NCBI GenBank assembly: GCA_964504445.1
Contig: CAZDEO010000001.1
Location: forward strand, 154,699 to 218,698
Direction: 5' to 3'
Source: JACSRF01 sp964504445
GTDB taxonomy: Bacteria; Chloroflexota; Anaerolineae; Promineifilales; Promineifilaceae
DNA length: 64,000 nucleotides
Part shown: piece by piece, positions 7,708-15,488 of the stretch
Numbering within the stretch: position 1 is the stretch's first letter
Layout of the letters: every line of letters starts with the position of its first letter
The notes under the pieces: model-generated
Database searches by the model: none
The model's input: only the letters and a program-made list of their open reading frames with translations
Told to the model about the DNA's origin: nothing
Program-made: the position numbers and the translations under genes

Positions 7708-8191
7708 GGTACCCTGCCCAATCTAGTTCCCATTCTTGCGTGGGTAAGGATGGGAAAATCCACATCCAGGTTCCTCCCAGGCGGCGGCGTTGTAAACCCG
7801 CAGCGCTTAGCAATTGCTTTACCCTGTTTTGCATCGTGACAAAATAGCTCTCGCCATACAAGCTGCGACCATCGGTGCAAACATCTATCAGCAAAGGGGT
7901 TAAATTTTCTGCTAATTCGTCGGGGGTTTGGGCCACAATAGATAGGCGTTCCGGCAGTTCGAGAAGAACGGGCAATAACGGCGTCATCACCTCTCGCTGC
8001 CGCGCCAATGGATCTGCAGGCAGTCCTTCCACGACCACAAAGATGTCGTGATCGCTGGTTGGCTTTGCTTCCTCACGACTTTGCGAACCATACTGCACAA
8101 CCAGTTTTAGCCGCTGGCCAAACTGTTGGCGCAAGGCATTTACCAGCAAGCGATATTCTTTTTGTCTATCATTGGCTTGCTTTGACATCAT
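7694..8191 (-). CDS. MNT-domain nucleotidyltransferase antitoxin
   Basis: A 165-residue minimal nucleotidyltransferase with VVQYGSQSREEAKPTSDHDI, the GS-x9-SDxD motif of the superfamily. It precedes and overlaps the HEPN gene, giving the MNT-HEPN order of type VII TA pairs. The family adenylylates or otherwise modifies its HEPN partner. Start could be 8191 or the adjacent second Met at 8188. Confidence 0.8.
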   Translation of the reverse strand: MMSKQANDRQKEYRLLVNALRQQFGQRLKLVVQYGSQSREEAKPTSDHDIFVVVEGLPADPLARQREVMTPLLPVLLELPERLSIVAQTPDELAENLTPLLIDVCTDGRSLYGESYFVTMQNRVKQLLSAAGLQRRRLGGTWMWIFPSLPTQEWELDWAGYRERV

Positions 8192-8342
8192 AAACTCTCA
8201 CATGCCGCGCAGACGGCCGTTTGTATCTTCTCTGGCAATTATACTACATAGAGAATGGGCAACGGCCGTTCCCCTGTACCCACCCCCGTTACCTCATGCC
8301 ACCCCATCTGCTCCGGCGTATACAAGGGCAAACAGCGCCTCC

Positions 8343-8485
8343 ATAACGGCCGTGGCTCTTCTAGCATCCATATCCGGTAATCCCTATGCCGCAATCCGCA
8401 GGCTCACCCTCTGGAAAATCCCTCGGATAACGGCATACGGGCTGCGGGTTACGGGTTACGGGTACCAGGGCTTCATCTCCCCTTT
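8343..8485. repeat. Left copy of a long direct repeat flanking the PIN/Phd module
   Basis: This stretch is nearly identical to 9413-9548: both begin ATAACGGCCGTGGC and contain TCCGCAGGCTCACCCTCTGG and the heptamer tract, ending in CTTCATCTCCCC. The two copies bracket the PIN/Phd pair in direct orientation. Confidence 0.8.
8432..8466. repeat. Heptamer tandem repeat (GGGTTAC type)
   Basis: Five 7-base units (GGCATAC, GGGCTGC, GGGTTAC, GGGTTAC, GGGTACC) occur inside sugar-transferase remnant 4. Confidence 0.7.
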
Positions 8486-8543
8486 GAGCACGTGCCGCAG
8501 TTCCGGCAGCTCATCCAGGCTGCTGGCGCCACCAAACACGCGC

Positions 8544-8987
8544 TTATACTCCCACACAGTGAACCCAGGGCAGATCGTTTTGCACGGCGCGATAGAACCG
8601 TTTATCGGCCGTCCATAAGGGGCATCCTTGCAATTCCGCCAGAGCCAGATAGTAAGTGTCGTAGGCCGTGGGGCGATTATACTGCTGCGCCAACTGCCAG
8701 GCGCGTAAGTCCAAATTCTGTGGGTGCAAGAAAAGGATTTGCTGCGCATGAATGGCCGTAAAGGCCATCTCCCCAGCTTTTGCGCTCAGTACCTGGCGAT
8801 AGACATGGTTGCGAATCACCGATGTCACCTCAAAAAGCAGGTGGTAGGGCGCGACGATCTCTAGATTATCGTCAATCCAGGAACGCCACAATCCTTCTAC
8901 CTGGTCGCTTTCGGTTTCCGCCAAAACAAGTTTCAGGGCAAAGCTGGCATCAACGCAAAGCACCGAATTCTCCCATCCGCCCTTCAC
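8544..8987 (-). CDS. PIN-domain RNase toxin (VapC-like)
   Basis: A 147-residue PIN protein: LCVDASFALKLVLAE carries the first acidic residue, APYHLLFEVTSVI the conserved Glu, and PTAYDTYYLALAE plus PLWTADKRF the later Asp residues. These four acids form the metal site of VapC RNases. Its start overlaps the upstream Phd antitoxin by 38 bases; a GTG at 8963 (before LCVDAS) is an alternative start nearer the fold. It is flanked by direct repeats and PGT remnants 4 and 5. Confidence 0.85.
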   Translation of the reverse strand: MKGGWENSVLCVDASFALKLVLAETESDQVEGLWRSWIDDNLEIVAPYHLLFEVTSVIRNHVYRQVLSAKAGEMAFTAIHAQQILFLHPQNLDLRAWQLAQQYNRPTAYDTYYLALAELQGCPLWTADKRFYRAVQNDLPWVHCVGV

Positions 8988-9273
8988 GCAGCTCTCTTAG
9001 CTGCTCGGCAGAATCGGGCAGCAGTTCTCCCTGCCGCTCCTGCTGGACAGCCCGGCGTGCGGCCATGGCCTGCTCCAGGGCAATTCGCCGCTGTGCCGCG
9101 CGACCGGATGCGGCGTGTTGCAGCGCTTCTAGCCGCGCCAAATCTTCGATACTGATCCAGGCCATCATCGGCTTACCGCGACGCTCGACGATGATGCGTT
9201 CTTCGCCATAAGCGACGCGGGCCATTAATTCCGCAAATTCTTTTCTCGCCTGGACAACATTGACTTCAGTCAT
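8950..9273 (-). CDS. Phd/YefM-family antitoxin
   Basis: A 107-residue antitoxin. Its N-terminus (MTEVNVVQARKEFAELMARV) and VERRGKPMMAWISIEDL are the standard Phd/YefM DNA-binding pattern. The C-terminal half (ALEQAMAARRAVQQERQGEL) is helical and would occupy the PIN partner. Start 9273 was chosen for the GGGAGATCAAG site upstream; a longer frame begins at 9297. It would repress its own operon. Confidence 0.85.
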   Translation of the reverse strand: MTEVNVVQARKEFAELMARVAYGEERIIVERRGKPMMAWISIEDLARLEALQHAASGRAAQRRIALEQAMAARRAVQQERQGELLPDSAEQLRELREGRMGEFGALR

Positions 9274-9356
9274 CTTGATCTCCCTTAACCGCCACATATA
9301 TGGTCATGATGTACATCTTAGCATCCACCCCGGCAGGCGTCAAGCGTCATTCTTAG

Positions 9357-9570
9357 CCGCACCTCATGCCGCTCCATTTGCTCCGGCGCGTACAGGGGCC
9401 AACAGCGCAGCAATAACGGCCGTGGCCCTTCTAGCACCCGTATTCGGTAATCCCTATGCCGTAATCCGCAGGCTCACCCTCTGGAAAATCCCTCGGATAA
9501 CGGCATACGGGCTTCGGGTTACGGATACCAGGGCTTCATCTCCCCCTTCAGCAGCACATGCCACAACCGG
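9357..9570 (-). pseudogene. Sugar-transferase remnant 5
   Basis: The minus strand encodes LWHVLLKGEM near 9545-9565 and LYAPEQMERHEV near 9360-9395, separated by the same repeat-bearing insert found in remnant 4. It is another decayed PGT copy in broken frames, on the opposite side of the PIN/Phd module. Confidence 0.7.
9413..9548. repeat. Right copy of the long direct repeat flanking the PIN/Phd module
   Basis: Partner of 8343-8485. It contains four heptamer units at 9502-9529 (GGCATAC, GGGCTTC, GGGTTAC, GGATACC), one fewer than the left copy. Differences are scattered single bases apart from the missing heptamer. Confidence 0.8.
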
Positions 9571-9576
9571 TGTGTC

Positions 9577-9930
9577 CTATTTTCGTCGCAGATAACGGCC
9601 GTCCTCCCCCAGCACATATCCCACCGGCCCCTCTTTTCCCCCATCATCCTGCCAGAACCCGGCAATCGTCACCCCATCATCCGTCAATGGCCGCCAGTCG
9701 CCCCAGGCATATGTTGCTAAAGCGTGCGCCAGATTCGTGCCCACCAGATCGGCAAAATAATGGCTGGCTGGCGGTAGCGGCGTATGCGGCCCGGGCTGCT
9801 GCGGCCAGGCCCGAAAGCCAAGCAGCCCAGCCACCACCACAAACTCATCGGCGGTAAACGCGCCCCGCCGGGCAGCAAACAACGCCCGTACTTCCTCGGC
9901 TAGCTCAAGTAACTGCTCATTTCCATCCAT
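9577..9930 (-). CDS. Hypothetical protein occupying a TA-like slot
   Basis: A 117-residue protein starting at ATG 9930, chosen for an AAGGG site upstream; the frame extends to 10056 but into the sugar-transferase coding region. It has an acidic helical N-terminus (NEQLLELAEEVRALFAARRG), then a helix that could be part of a small HTH-like region (AFTADEFVVVAGLLGF), and ends DGRYLRRK. I do not recognise the family. It lies between PGT remnant 5 and the intact PGT at 9974, the same kind of position as the TA modules, but stands alone without a partner. Confidence 0.55.
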   Translation of the reverse strand: MDGNEQLLELAEEVRALFAARRGAFTADEFVVVAGLLGFRAWPQQPGPHTPLPPASHYFADLVGTNLAHALATYAWGDWRPLTDDGVTIAGFWQDDGGKEGPVGYVLGEDGRYLRRK

Positions 9931-9973
9931 GATGAAATCCCTTGCACGTAAACGCTCTTTGGTCTGAATAAGA

Positions 9974-10555
9974 TCAGCGGAATACAGCCAGAATGGTGTG
10001 CATGACCAGGCGCAAATCAGACCAAACCGTCCGCTTTTGCAGATAGGCCAGGTCAATGGCCAGTTTAGCCGGCATCACTTCTTCGCGATAGACCATTTCC
10101 CAATCCGTACCCGACAGCAATGATTCCTCACGCCGGTACTGCAAGGAGGCCGCGCTGGTAATACCTGGCCTGTAAGCCAGCACCGCCCGCTGCTCAGGCG
10201 TGTACAGCGCCACGTAGCGCGGATCTTCCGGCCGCGGCCCCACCAGGGCCATCTCCCCTTTCAGTACATTAATTAACTGCGGCAGTTCATCCAGCTTGGT
10301 GCGCCGCAAAAAGCGCCCTACCCTGGTCACGCGGCTGTCCCCTGCCGCCGTAATGCCTGGCCCCTGCCTATCCGCCCCGGCCACCATGCTGCGAAACTTA
10401 TAGAGGGCAAAAGCCGTGCCGTGCCGCCCCACGCGCTGGGCCCGGTAAAAAATCGGCCCTTTTGAGTCCAGCTTAATCAGCAGCGCCAGCACCAGGAAAA
10501 GCGGGCTGAGGACCACTAGCCCCACTAATGCTGCCAAAAAATCAATCACCCGCAT
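9974..10555 (-). CDS. Initiating sugar-phosphate transferase, second intact type
   Basis: A 193-residue monotopic phosphoglycosyl transferase of a different subfamily from the 4250 copy. It has an N-terminal hydrophobic helix (IDFLAALVGLVVLSPLFLV), YKFRSMVAGADRQGPG, the TKLDELPQLINVLKGEMAL segment with the DE dyad, VGPRPEDPRYV and RPGITSAASLQYR. It would load a sugar-1-phosphate onto undecaprenyl phosphate, possibly starting the main polysaccharide unit. It is followed upstream by an aminotransferase whose product it may use. Two different initiating enzymes in one locus suggest two glycans or two alternative first sugars. Confidence 0.88.
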   Translation of the reverse strand: MRVIDFLAALVGLVVLSPLFLVLALLIKLDSKGPIFYRAQRVGRHGTAFALYKFRSMVAGADRQGPGITAAGDSRVTRVGRFLRRTKLDELPQLINVLKGEMALVGPRPEDPRYVALYTPEQRAVLAYRPGITSAASLQYRREESLLSGTDWEMVYREEVMPAKLAIDLAYLQKRTVWSDLRLVMHTILAVFR

Positions 10556-10579
10556 CGTAATATGCCCTAATGTTAAGCG

Positions 10580-11770
10580 TCAAGTCTCCAGCCGGTATGC
10601 CGCCGCAATCTCCAACACCGCCTCAATCACGTCTTGCACGTCCCCGTCGCTCATCTTGCTGTAAATAGGTAAAGAAATCTCCCTCTGGAATTCGCGATAA
10701 GCCACCGGGAAATCCTGCGGTTGGTACCCATAGGTTTCCCGGTAATAGGGATGCAGGTGCAGGGGGATAAAATGCACGCTGCTGCCAATGTTCCGCTTTT
10801 TCAGCTCCTCAATGAAGCGGGCGCGGTCAATGGTCAGCGCCTCCAGGTTCAGGCGCAGCATATACAGGTGCCAGGCGTGCTGGCCATCAGGCCGGTCATG
10901 GGGAATTTGCAGCGCCGGTTCGGCCGCAAAGGCGCGGTTAAACTGCTGCGCAATCGCCCGCCGCCGCTGCCTCATCCGCGCCGCCTTGGCCAACTGCGCC
11001 AGCCCCATCCCCGCGGCAATATCCGTCATATTGTACTTATAGCCCGGCGCGATAATTTCATAACACCAGGAACCTTCCGCCGTGTACCGCTTCCAGGCAT
11101 CCTTGCTGATGCCGTGCAGGGCCATCACCCGGCAGCGTTCGGCCAGCGCCGCGTCATCGGTGACAATCATCCCTCCCTCACCCGTCGTGATGGTCTTGGT
11201 GGCATAAAAAGAAAAAGCCACCAAATGGGGCGTCGTGGGCAGCGTCTCCCGCCGCTCCCCAATCCAGCGCGCCCCGTACCGCGCCGGGAAGGCGTGGGCC
11301 GCATCCTCAATCACCGCCAGGCCGTGCCGCTCCGCCATGGCGTCAATCTCCGCCAGGCTGGCCGGCAGCCCGGCAATGTGGATGGGTATAATCGCTTTGG
11401 TTTTGGCCGTTACCGCCTCTTCGATGAGGGCCGGGTTGAGGTTAAAGCTGTCGGGGCAAATGTCCACCAGCACCGGCCGGGCGTCAAAATAGCGCACCAC
11501 CTCTGCCGTGGCCGCAAAGGTGTAGGGGCTGGTAATCACTTCATCTCCCGCCTGCAGGCCAATGGCCTCCAGCGCCAGGTGCATGGCCGCCGTGCAGGAA
11601 TTGACGGCAATGGCGTGTTTGGCCCCCACGGCCGCCGCAAATTCCGCTTCAAACTGGCGCGTTTTGGGGCCGGTGGTCACCCAGCCGGAAGCCAACGCTT
11701 CACGAATTTGCTGAAATTCCGTGTCGTCAATATCAGGCAAGGCAAAGGGAAGGAAAGTATCTCGTGGCAT
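10580..11770 (-). CDS. DegT/DnrJ/EryC1/StrS-family aminotransferase
   Basis: A 396-residue PLP enzyme. The motifs are NSCTAAMHLALEAIGLQAGD (phosphate pocket), VIEDAAHAFPARY (the Asp that contacts PLP) and FSFYATKTITTGEGGM, with the Schiff-base Lys. It aminates a keto-sugar nucleotide, probably the precursor used by the transferase at 9974. Directly upstream, in the position of its own promoter, sits a PIN/UPF0175 pair, and beyond that a 5' fragment of a closely related aminotransferase (12570-12704). A 56-base block is identical between 11646-11701 and 12577-12632. Confidence 0.88.
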   Translation of the reverse strand: MPRDTFLPFALPDIDDTEFQQIREALASGWVTTGPKTRQFEAEFAAAVGAKHAIAVNSCTAAMHLALEAIGLQAGDEVITSPYTFAATAEVVRYFDARPVLVDICPDSFNLNPALIEEAVTAKTKAIIPIHIAGLPASLAEIDAMAERHGLAVIEDAAHAFPARYGARWIGERRETLPTTPHLVAFSFYATKTITTGEGGMIVTDDAALAERCRVMALHGISKDAWKRYTAEGSWCYEIIAPGYKYNMTDIAAGMGLAQLAKAARMRQRRRAIAQQFNRAFAAEPALQIPHDRPDGQHAWHLYMLRLNLEALTIDRARFIEELKKRNIGSSVHFIPLHLHPYYRETYGYQPQDFPVAYREFQREISLPIYSKMSDGDVQDVIEAVLEIAAAYRLET

Positions 11771-11779
11771 GAATTGAAC

Positions 11780-12277
11780 TCAGTGCGGTTCGCCAGCCAG
11801 CGCCAACGCCTCTTTGTAGACGGCATCGTTCAGGCGAAAACCCACCGCTAATAATTGTTCGAGTTTTGGTCTTATCAGAGGTATCAAATCAAGCTGTTTG
11901 CTCTTGAGCAGTAAACCAACGATGCCTGTTACTTCAAGGCCAAGCTGTTCTGCCAAAAGACGAGCCAGGCGATCATCAAGCCCAGCCGCGCAACCATCGC
12001 GCTGTCGAGCGTAAGCAATCACGGCGCGTTCGCCAGCGCCAAGCCGGTTAGGGGGCAAACTAGCTATCTCATCCCCCGGCACATTCACTAAAGTAATCCA
12101 GTCATATTGGCACGGGTCAACAATGGACGCCTGCAACAGCCGACCCATATCCAGTTCCAAAACAACCTGGCCCGGTACCACTAGGGCGTCAAACAGGGAG
12201 GGTAAAAGGGATAATTGATCTATTCGACCCAGGTAAAGCAGAATGGACGTATCGCAACACAATACCCGTTCAGGCAT
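11780..12277 (-). CDS. PIN-like (DUF3368-type) toxin
   Basis: A 165-residue protein with CCDTSILLYLGRIDQL at its N-terminus, VPGQVVLELD, LGAGERAVIAYA and GLDDRLARLLAEQLGL. This is the pattern of DUF3368 PIN-like nucleases, which pair with UPF0175 antitoxins. Start 12277 gives an 8-base overlap with that antitoxin; a longer frame extends to 12307. The pair lies immediately upstream of an aminotransferase gene. Confidence 0.8.
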   Translation of the reverse strand: MPERVLCCDTSILLYLGRIDQLSLLPSLFDALVVPGQVVLELDMGRLLQASIVDPCQYDWITLVNVPGDEIASLPPNRLGAGERAVIAYARQRDGCAAGLDDRLARLLAEQLGLEVTGIVGLLLKSKQLDLIPLIRPKLEQLLAVGFRLNDAVYKEALALAGEPH

Positions 12278-12527
12278 TGGCGGCCATCTCCCGCCGTAAT
12301 TCCTCAACCGTTATCTGCGATACAGAGATGCCATACTCCGCGCACAGGTCAAGAAACATCACCCGGGGCAAGCCCGCCATATCAGCCGCCGCGCCTGACG
12401 ATAATTTGCCGAGCCGAAACAACATCAAAGCGCCATAAAGTCGCAAGTCGCGTCCTAACTCCTCCGGTGTACGGTTAAGCGCCTGCGGGACAGTGTCGGG
12501 GATTGTAACGGTAATTTTTTGTTCCAT
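12270..12527 (-). CDS. UPF0175-family antitoxin
   Basis: An 85-residue protein with the UPF0175 signature: TPEELGRDLRLYGALMLFRL, GKLSSGAAADMAGLPRVMF and a C-terminal VEELRREM. The middle is a predicted helix-turn-helix. It precedes the PIN-like gene and overlaps it by 8 bases, the usual order for this TA type. Confidence 0.88.
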   Translation of the reverse strand: MEQKITVTIPDTVPQALNRTPEELGRDLRLYGALMLFRLGKLSSGAAADMAGLPRVMFLDLCAEYGISVSQITVEELRREMAANA

Positions 12528-12569
12528 CTACGTCACCTCAAGCCTGATTATATCATGACTGTGACCGGC

Positions 12570-12704
12570 CAGCGCTGCTTCAAACTGGCGCGTTTTGGGG
12601 CCGGTGGTCACCCAGCCGGAAGCCAACGCTTCGCGAATTTGTTCGTATTCCGAATCATCCACATCGGGCAAAGCAAAGGGTAAAAAGTGTTCTCGTTTAC
12701 TCAT
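12570..12704 (-). pseudogene. 5' fragment of an aminotransferase gene
   Basis: From ATG 12704 the minus strand reads HFLPFALPDVDDSEYEQIRE and then ALASGWVTTGPKTRQFEA, matching the first 40 residues of the intact aminotransferase at 10580-11770. The match ends at about 12577 and unrelated sequence follows. It keeps the original-looking start position next to gene 12714, so it may be the old 5' end left behind when the TA pair and the present aminotransferase arrived. Confidence 0.85.
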
Positions 12705-12713
12705 TGTTTCACG

Positions 12714-13661
12714 CTAGCCGCTTCGCAGCTCAGTTAAAGTAGTGGAAGCCAAGGCCTCTGGCCACTGCTGCCGCGCCAGGGGTTTCTGCCCTTCCAGGTA
12801 AAATCTTATCATACCTTCTGCTTTCGCAAGCAGCTTGCTTGTAGTGTTTTGCTGATGGAATAACTTCAGAGCACTATAACTATGCTGATTAAAAAAAGTA
12901 GCCAATTTGGGGTGGAACACAACTCGCTGACGTACCGGTTCTGCTATAAATTCCATACGAAACTTATAAGAATCGACTGTTGATGGCGCATCAAGGGAAT
13001 GTAAGCCATAAAACACTTTAGTAACACCTGTACGCCGTAATATTGCGTTTGTAAATGTATAAGTCAGCGCATTGTTAGCACCAAAAGCTAACGCATGGGT
13101 TTTACTTTGTTGGTATAAAATGCTGCACCATTCATCGCAGATAAATGCAAAAATCCCTGCGCCTAACCCACCGTTCTCATCAATGGCTCCCCAAGCTTCA
13201 AAGCCTGGCAATCTCCCTGCTTCCAGACATAAATCTCGCCACCATTCCTCAGTCTCAGCGCCCTGGCGCCCTTGTCTTTCCAGAGTTTCCAATCTTAATT
13301 GCCAGCCCTCTGCTGCCAGTCTTCTGAAAGGTATTTCTTCCACATGATAATGGCGCAAGCCTTTTCGTACATCATACCGTGCTTTTTTGGAAAGGTTTTC
13401 CAGATTGTATGGAGGGGTTTTATAAACAACGTGATAACTCAGCGCACCAGAAGAAGAAAGCAAAGGCGCAGAAAAACGAAGGCCAATTGCTTTGTACCCT
13501 TGTAACAACTCCAATAATTCTTCTTCTGTCGGTTCAATCTGCCAGTGGTAGGGAAATGCCTGGTAAATCCGCGGGCTAATCTCATACCAATAGCTTGAGC
13601 GCGTACGAATGACCTTGTATCCTTGCAGCCGGAGCCATTCCGCAAAAGTTTCAATATTCAT
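12714..13661 (-). CDS. FemAB/BioF2-like GNAT-superfamily acyltransferase
   Basis: A 315-residue cytoplasmic protein with a duplicated-GNAT feel. The central part (YDVRKGLRHYHVEEIPF) and the later GAGIFAFICDEWCSILYQQS, then GANNALTYTFTNAILRR, match the acetyltransferase-6 pattern used by FemAB-like proteins in polysaccharide loci. It may add an acyl or aminoacyl group to a glycan precursor. Substrate unknown. It lies 3 bases from the GNAT gene downstream-coded at 13665, so they are co-transcribed. Confidence 0.6.
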   Translation of the reverse strand: MNIETFAEWLRLQGYKVIRTRSSYWYEISPRIYQAFPYHWQIEPTEEELLELLQGYKAIGLRFSAPLLSSSGALSYHVVYKTPPYNLENLSKKARYDVRKGLRHYHVEEIPFRRLAAEGWQLRLETLERQGRQGAETEEWWRDLCLEAGRLPGFEAWGAIDENGGLGAGIFAFICDEWCSILYQQSKTHALAFGANNALTYTFTNAILRRTGVTKVFYGLHSLDAPSTVDSYKFRMEFIAEPVRQRVVFHPKLATFFNQHSYSALKLFHQQNTTSKLLAKAEGMIRFYLEGQKPLARQQWPEALASTTLTELRSG

Positions 13662-13664
13662 GAA

Positions 13665-14267
13665 TCAGGTTTTTAGATTGCAAAGATATTGGAGATAAGT
13701 TAAACCAAACCGGCTTTCACGCCCTGCCTCTATGAACCCAACCTTAGCATAAAATTTCCGTGCGGCCAGATTGTCTCGTTCAGTATATAGATATACTTCC
13801 GTAAACCCGCGCTGTTGGGCATCTTGCAGCAAGATCTGAACGAGCTTATTGGCAACTCCGGATCCCCTGGCATCCTCCGCAACTACAATCGGGCGCAGTT
13901 CATATCCCGGTTGGTTTGTATTTTGAACAGTATCCCTACGTTTTAACCGCTCTGGTAAAGAGGTCAACATTTTGGGCCGCTGGACCACTTGTATACCCCC
14001 CCAAAAAAACAAGCCTGGACCATATCTTTTTAGCATTTCATTGCGCAGCAAGCCAGCCTGCCATACTCCGCACACAAACCCCATTAAATGCCCTTCACTA
14101 CTTTTAGCCACATAACCGGCAGCGCCCTTTCCAGCGACAACCGCTGCATAATACATAGCCAGGAGCTTTTCGCCGGCCTTGCCAACAAAAGGAGTACGCA
14201 ATGCCTGCATATGCAATTTTGCCACTGCATTACAATCCTTTTTATTGAGCGCGCGAATCGTAATCAT
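13665..14267 (-). CDS. GNAT N-acetyltransferase
   Basis: A 200-residue protein of the GNAT fold. LRPIVVAEDARGSGVANKLV carries the acetyl-CoA pyrophosphate loop (R/Q-x-x-G-x-G/A), followed by FTEVYLYTERDNLAARKFYAK, the typical last strand and helix. It overlaps the glycosyltransferase gene by 4 bases (ATGA). It probably acetylates an amino sugar or a glycan intermediate; the substrate is not readable. Confidence 0.8.
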   Translation of the reverse strand: MITIRALNKKDCNAVAKLHMQALRTPFVGKAGEKLLAMYYAAVVAGKGAAGYVAKSSEGHLMGFVCGVWQAGLLRNEMLKRYGPGLFFWGGIQVVQRPKMLTSLPERLKRRDTVQNTNQPGYELRPIVVAEDARGSGVANKLVQILLQDAQQRGFTEVYLYTERDNLAARKFYAKVGFIEAGRESRFGLTYLQYLCNLKT

Positions 14268-15487
14268 GATAGAACTTGCTGCAAGGTAGCTTCATATTGC
14301 GCCACGCACACCTGGCGAGAATAGACCGCTTGCAACTGCTTTCGGCCGTTCTCTCCCCATTGTGCCAACTGTGCCTCTTGTTCTTTTAGGTTCATTATCG
14401 TCTCGGCCAACTTCTCCGGGGATTCCGGCAAGACATTCACGCCGCAGTTGGCCTCCTCCACCAATCGTGCAATGTCACTGCCGGCCGGTGTAACTGCCAG
14501 GATGGCACGGGCGCTGGCCATAATGTTGAAGGTTTTGCTAGGCAGCGACGTGCCGCTCGATTGCGCATTCAGCGTCACCAGATTGACATCCGCCGCGGCC
14601 ATCATCTCCGCAAAGGCTTCTCGGGGCTGATAAGGCAAAAAGAGCACGTTGGCCAGCCCGTGATTTGCGGCGAACTGCTGCAAACTTGCCTTTTTCACGC
14701 CTTCGCCAATCATCAGGAAACAAACGTCCTCGCGCTCGCGCAGCTGCCGCGCTGCTTCCAGCACATCTTCCACGGCGGAAGCGTGTCCCAGATTTCCCGC
14801 ATACATCACCACGAATTTATCCCCTAAACCATGCCTGGCGCGGAAAGCGTTCTGCCTGGGTAAGGGCTTCACTACCTCCGGATCAGCCCAGACGGGGACG
14901 ACGGACAATTTGGTCGCTGCTACCCCTTTGTCCAGCAAGGCCTGGCGAAAGCCTTCCGAAATCAACGAGATGTGGGTAGCCTGATTGTAAAGCCACTTTT
15001 CCAGGGCATAAAAAAAGCGAATGGCCCCCTTATTTTGCAGCACGCCGGCCGCTACCGCCGCATCGGGATACAAATCCTCCACCCGCAGCACCCACGGCAC
15101 GCGCCATAGACGGCTCAATGCCCAGGCCGACACGCCCAGGGGCAGCGGCGGCGAGTAGCTAAAAATCACGTCCGGTTTGCCCGCCGCCAGCCCGCCATAA
15201 AACGCCGTCGCGCTAAAGGTGCCATAATTAAAAATCCGCCGCCAAAAACCGGCCGGTGGCGAGATGTAACTCCAGGTGCGCACCACCCGCACTCCTTGCC
15301 ACATTTCGCGCATAAGCAGGTTGTTCTTGTAGCCGGTAAAGACCTGCCCCTTAGGGTGGTTGGGGGCGCAGGTAACAAAAGAAACGTCATGCCCGCGAGC
15401 CGCTAAATCGGTGGCCAGCTCTGTAGCCAGCACGGCCCCGCTCACTTCTTCCGGCGCAAAGTGCTGGGCCATAAGGAGAATGCGCAT
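14264..15487 (-). CDS. GT4-family glycosyltransferase (WbuB-like)
   Basis: A 407-residue GT-B enzyme. The start at 15487 (MRILLMAQHFAPEEVSGAVL) is chosen because it lies two bases after the upstream stop and begins the fold; the frame runs on to 15535. The C-terminal half has FVVMYAGNLGHASAVEDVLE, LPYQPREAFAEMMAAADVNL and LPSKTFNIMASARAILAVTP, where the nucleotide-sugar-binding E is replaced by the SKTFNIMA variant seen in WbuB-type enzymes. It extends the lipid-linked oligosaccharide at the inner membrane face. Confidence 0.88.
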   Translation of the reverse strand: MRILLMAQHFAPEEVSGAVLATELATDLAARGHDVSFVTCAPNHPKGQVFTGYKNNLLMREMWQGVRVVRTWSYISPPAGFWRRIFNYGTFSATAFYGGLAAGKPDVIFSYSPPLPLGVSAWALSRLWRVPWVLRVEDLYPDAAVAAGVLQNKGAIRFFYALEKWLYNQATHISLISEGFRQALLDKGVAATKLSVVPVWADPEVVKPLPRQNAFRARHGLGDKFVVMYAGNLGHASAVEDVLEAARQLREREDVCFLMIGEGVKKASLQQFAANHGLANVLFLPYQPREAFAEMMAAADVNLVTLNAQSSGTSLPSKTFNIMASARAILAVTPAGSDIARLVEEANCGVNVLPESPEKLAETIMNLKEQEAQLAQWGENGRKQLQAVYSRQVCVAQYEATLQQVLS

Positions 15488-15488
15488 C

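Larger units (their letters stand above)
8285..8531 (-). pseudogene. Sugar-transferase remnant 4, interrupted by a repeat-bearing insert
   Basis: The minus strand encodes short pieces of the PGT sequence in broken frames: SSLDELPELRHVLKGEM (8470-8520) and PRPLW...CLPLYTPEQMGWHEV (8290-8360). Between them, where copy 1 reads directly from KGEM to GPRP, lies an insert of about 110 bases with heptamer repeats. There is no intact frame. The PIN gene starts beyond its other end. Confidence 0.7.

Noticed and set aside
10721..11851. Plus-strand open frame of 376 codons
   Set aside because: It is the antisense shadow of the aminotransferase at 10580-11770. The product is His/Arg/Gly-rich with no domain, while the minus strand has full PLP-enzyme motifs.
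2745..12527. TA modules considered as integron cassettes
   Set aside because: No attC-like sites between them and no integrase in the window; flanks are broken glycan genes.
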